Part shown: piece by piece, positions 6,026-6,356 of the stretch
How positions within the stretch are numbered: position 1 is the first letter of the stretch
Layout of the letters: every line of letters begins with the position of its first letter
NCBI GenBank assembly: GCA_031285695.1
Contig: JAITVR010000158.1
Location: forward strand, 1 to 6,356
Direction: 5' to 3'
From: Prevotellaceae bacterium
GTDB taxonomy: Bacteria > Bacteroidota > Bacteroidia > Bacteroidales > UBA932
DNA: 6,356 nt
Notes under the pieces: model-generated
Seen by the model: only the letters and a program-made list of their open reading frames with translations
What the model was told of the DNA's origin: nothing
Databases searched by the model: none
Position numbers and translations under genes: made by a program

Positions 6026-6113
6026 GTCATGCTGAACGAAGTGAAGCATCTCAAGCTGTGGTAAAACATCATTGTTGTGCGAACGTGAGATGCTTCGCTT
6101 TGCTCAGCATGAC
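6026..6113. repeat. REP/MITE-like inverted repeat hairpin between rpoN and pgk
   Basis: Two 28-nt arms (6026-6053 and 6086-6113) are inverted repeats differing at three positions, two of which would be G-U wobbles in plus-strand RNA; the loop is about 32 nt. The arms begin GTCATGCTGA and contain GAAGCATCTCA, a word pattern I recognise from widespread dispersed REP-like palindromes whose spurious translations read HAERSEAS. It starts 12 bp after the rpoN stop, so it probably also acts as a 3' hairpin that stabilises or ends the rpoN transcript. A classic T-run is missing. No transposase lies in the window. Confidence 0.8.
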
Positions 6114-6131
6114 AAATATGAAAAAAATCAT

Positions 6132-6139
6132 TAACTTTG
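6132..6139 (+). promoter_or_regulatory. Candidate -7 promoter element of pgk
   Basis: TAACTTTG matches the Bacteroidota TAnnTTTG consensus exactly and lies 65 bp before ATG 6205. No TTG occurs at the normal -33 spacing, so support is moderate. The implied leader would start near a small inverted repeat TGCGC-AAA-GCGCA (6150-6162) and then contain three ACTTTA words (6162, 6176, 6185) before an A-rich stretch ahead of the ATG. Confidence 0.45.
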
Positions 6140-6204
6140 GGCTTCTTTTTGCGCAAAGCGCACTTTAAACTTGCAACTTTACAAACTTTATAAACTAAAA
6201 AAAC

Positions 6205-6356
6205 ATGCAAAGCATCGACACGTACAGCTTCGGCGGAAAGCGCGCCATCATTCGCGTTGACTTCAACGTTCCGCTCAACGACAAGTTCGAAATTACCGAC
6301 GACACGCGCATTCGCGCAGCCGCGCCCACCATTAAAAAAGTGCTGGCCGGCGGCGG
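6205..6356 (+). CDS. pgk: Phosphoglycerate kinase, N-terminal fragment
   Basis: The window ends after 50 codons of this gene. The product would catalyse the reversible ATP-forming step of glycolysis from 1,3-bisphosphoglycerate to 3-phosphoglycerate. The visible N-terminus shows [17 protein letters not shown] (residues 10-26), which contains the PGK signature RVDFNVPL with substrate-binding R17, D18 and N20, then [18 protein letters not shown] (30-47) with a second substrate-binding arginine. The ATG at 6205 is preceded by an A-rich leader (ACTAAAAAAAC) typical of Bacteroidota starts. It is separated from rpoN by 190 bp containing the REP-like hairpin and a candidate promoter, so it is probably transcribed independently. 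Confidence 0.95.
   Translation, partial: MQSIDTYSFGGKRAIIRVDFNVPLNDKFEITDDTRIRAAAPTIKKVLAGG

Noticed and set aside
5941..6210. Overlapping small ORFs across the rpoN-pgk gap on both strands, with HAERSEAS / HAEQSEAS peptides
   Set aside because: These are translations of the REP-like palindrome, a common source of spurious annotated proteins.

Overview
The window looks like a chromosomal segment of a Bacteroidota member. Four things support this: a PorP/SprF-family type IX secretion outer-membrane protein, promoters matching the Bacteroidota -7 consensus TAnnTTTG, ATG starts mostly preceded by A-rich leaders rather than strong Shine-Dalgarno sequences, and an asnS/rpoN pair of Bacteroidota type. 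Base composition is moderate to GC-rich in the housekeeping genes and clearly AT-richer in the small four-helix-bundle gene and in the secreted-protein fragment.

Left half, minus strand, read right to left: a porP/sprF-like gene (1606-2592) with a good promoter at 2620-2627; a 105-bp gap holding a 33-bp near-perfect palindrome (1538-1570); a clear dinD homologue (646-1500), related to the SOS-induced DinD protein of E. coli; and the 5' part of a gene for a secreted, beta-rich protein (1 to 605 or 623) that runs off the left edge. The secreted protein starts only about 20-40 bp after dinD and shows no promoter of its own, so it is probably co-transcribed with dinD.

Right half, plus strand: asnS (asparaginyl-tRNA synthetase, 2814-4211), a 118-residue four-helix-bundle protein of the 23S rRNA intervening-sequence family (4255-4611), rpoN (sigma-54, 4644-6014, GTG start), a REP-like hairpin repeat (6026-6113), and the first 50 codons of pgk (phosphoglycerate kinase, from 6205). 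asnS, the four-helix-bundle gene and rpoN are tightly spaced (43 bp and 32 bp) and could form one transcription unit starting at a TTG / TACTTTTG promoter before asnS. pgk has its own candidate -7 element after the hairpin.

The most unusual content is four short arrays of a degenerate heptanucleotide, TYTCMAY, at 2700-2738, 2782-2809, 4217-4251 and 4613-4640. They come as two inverted pairs of the same polarity. One pair brackets the asnS promoter core (about 43 bp). The other brackets the four-helix-bundle gene (about 360 bp) and fills the gaps to asnS and rpoN almost exactly. This is consistent with a small repeat-bounded cassette inserted between asnS and rpoN and a gene-less relative co-opted as the asnS promoter and leader. 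That is inference from sequence architecture and needs a genome-wide comparison. The other genes are recognisable, ordinary families.
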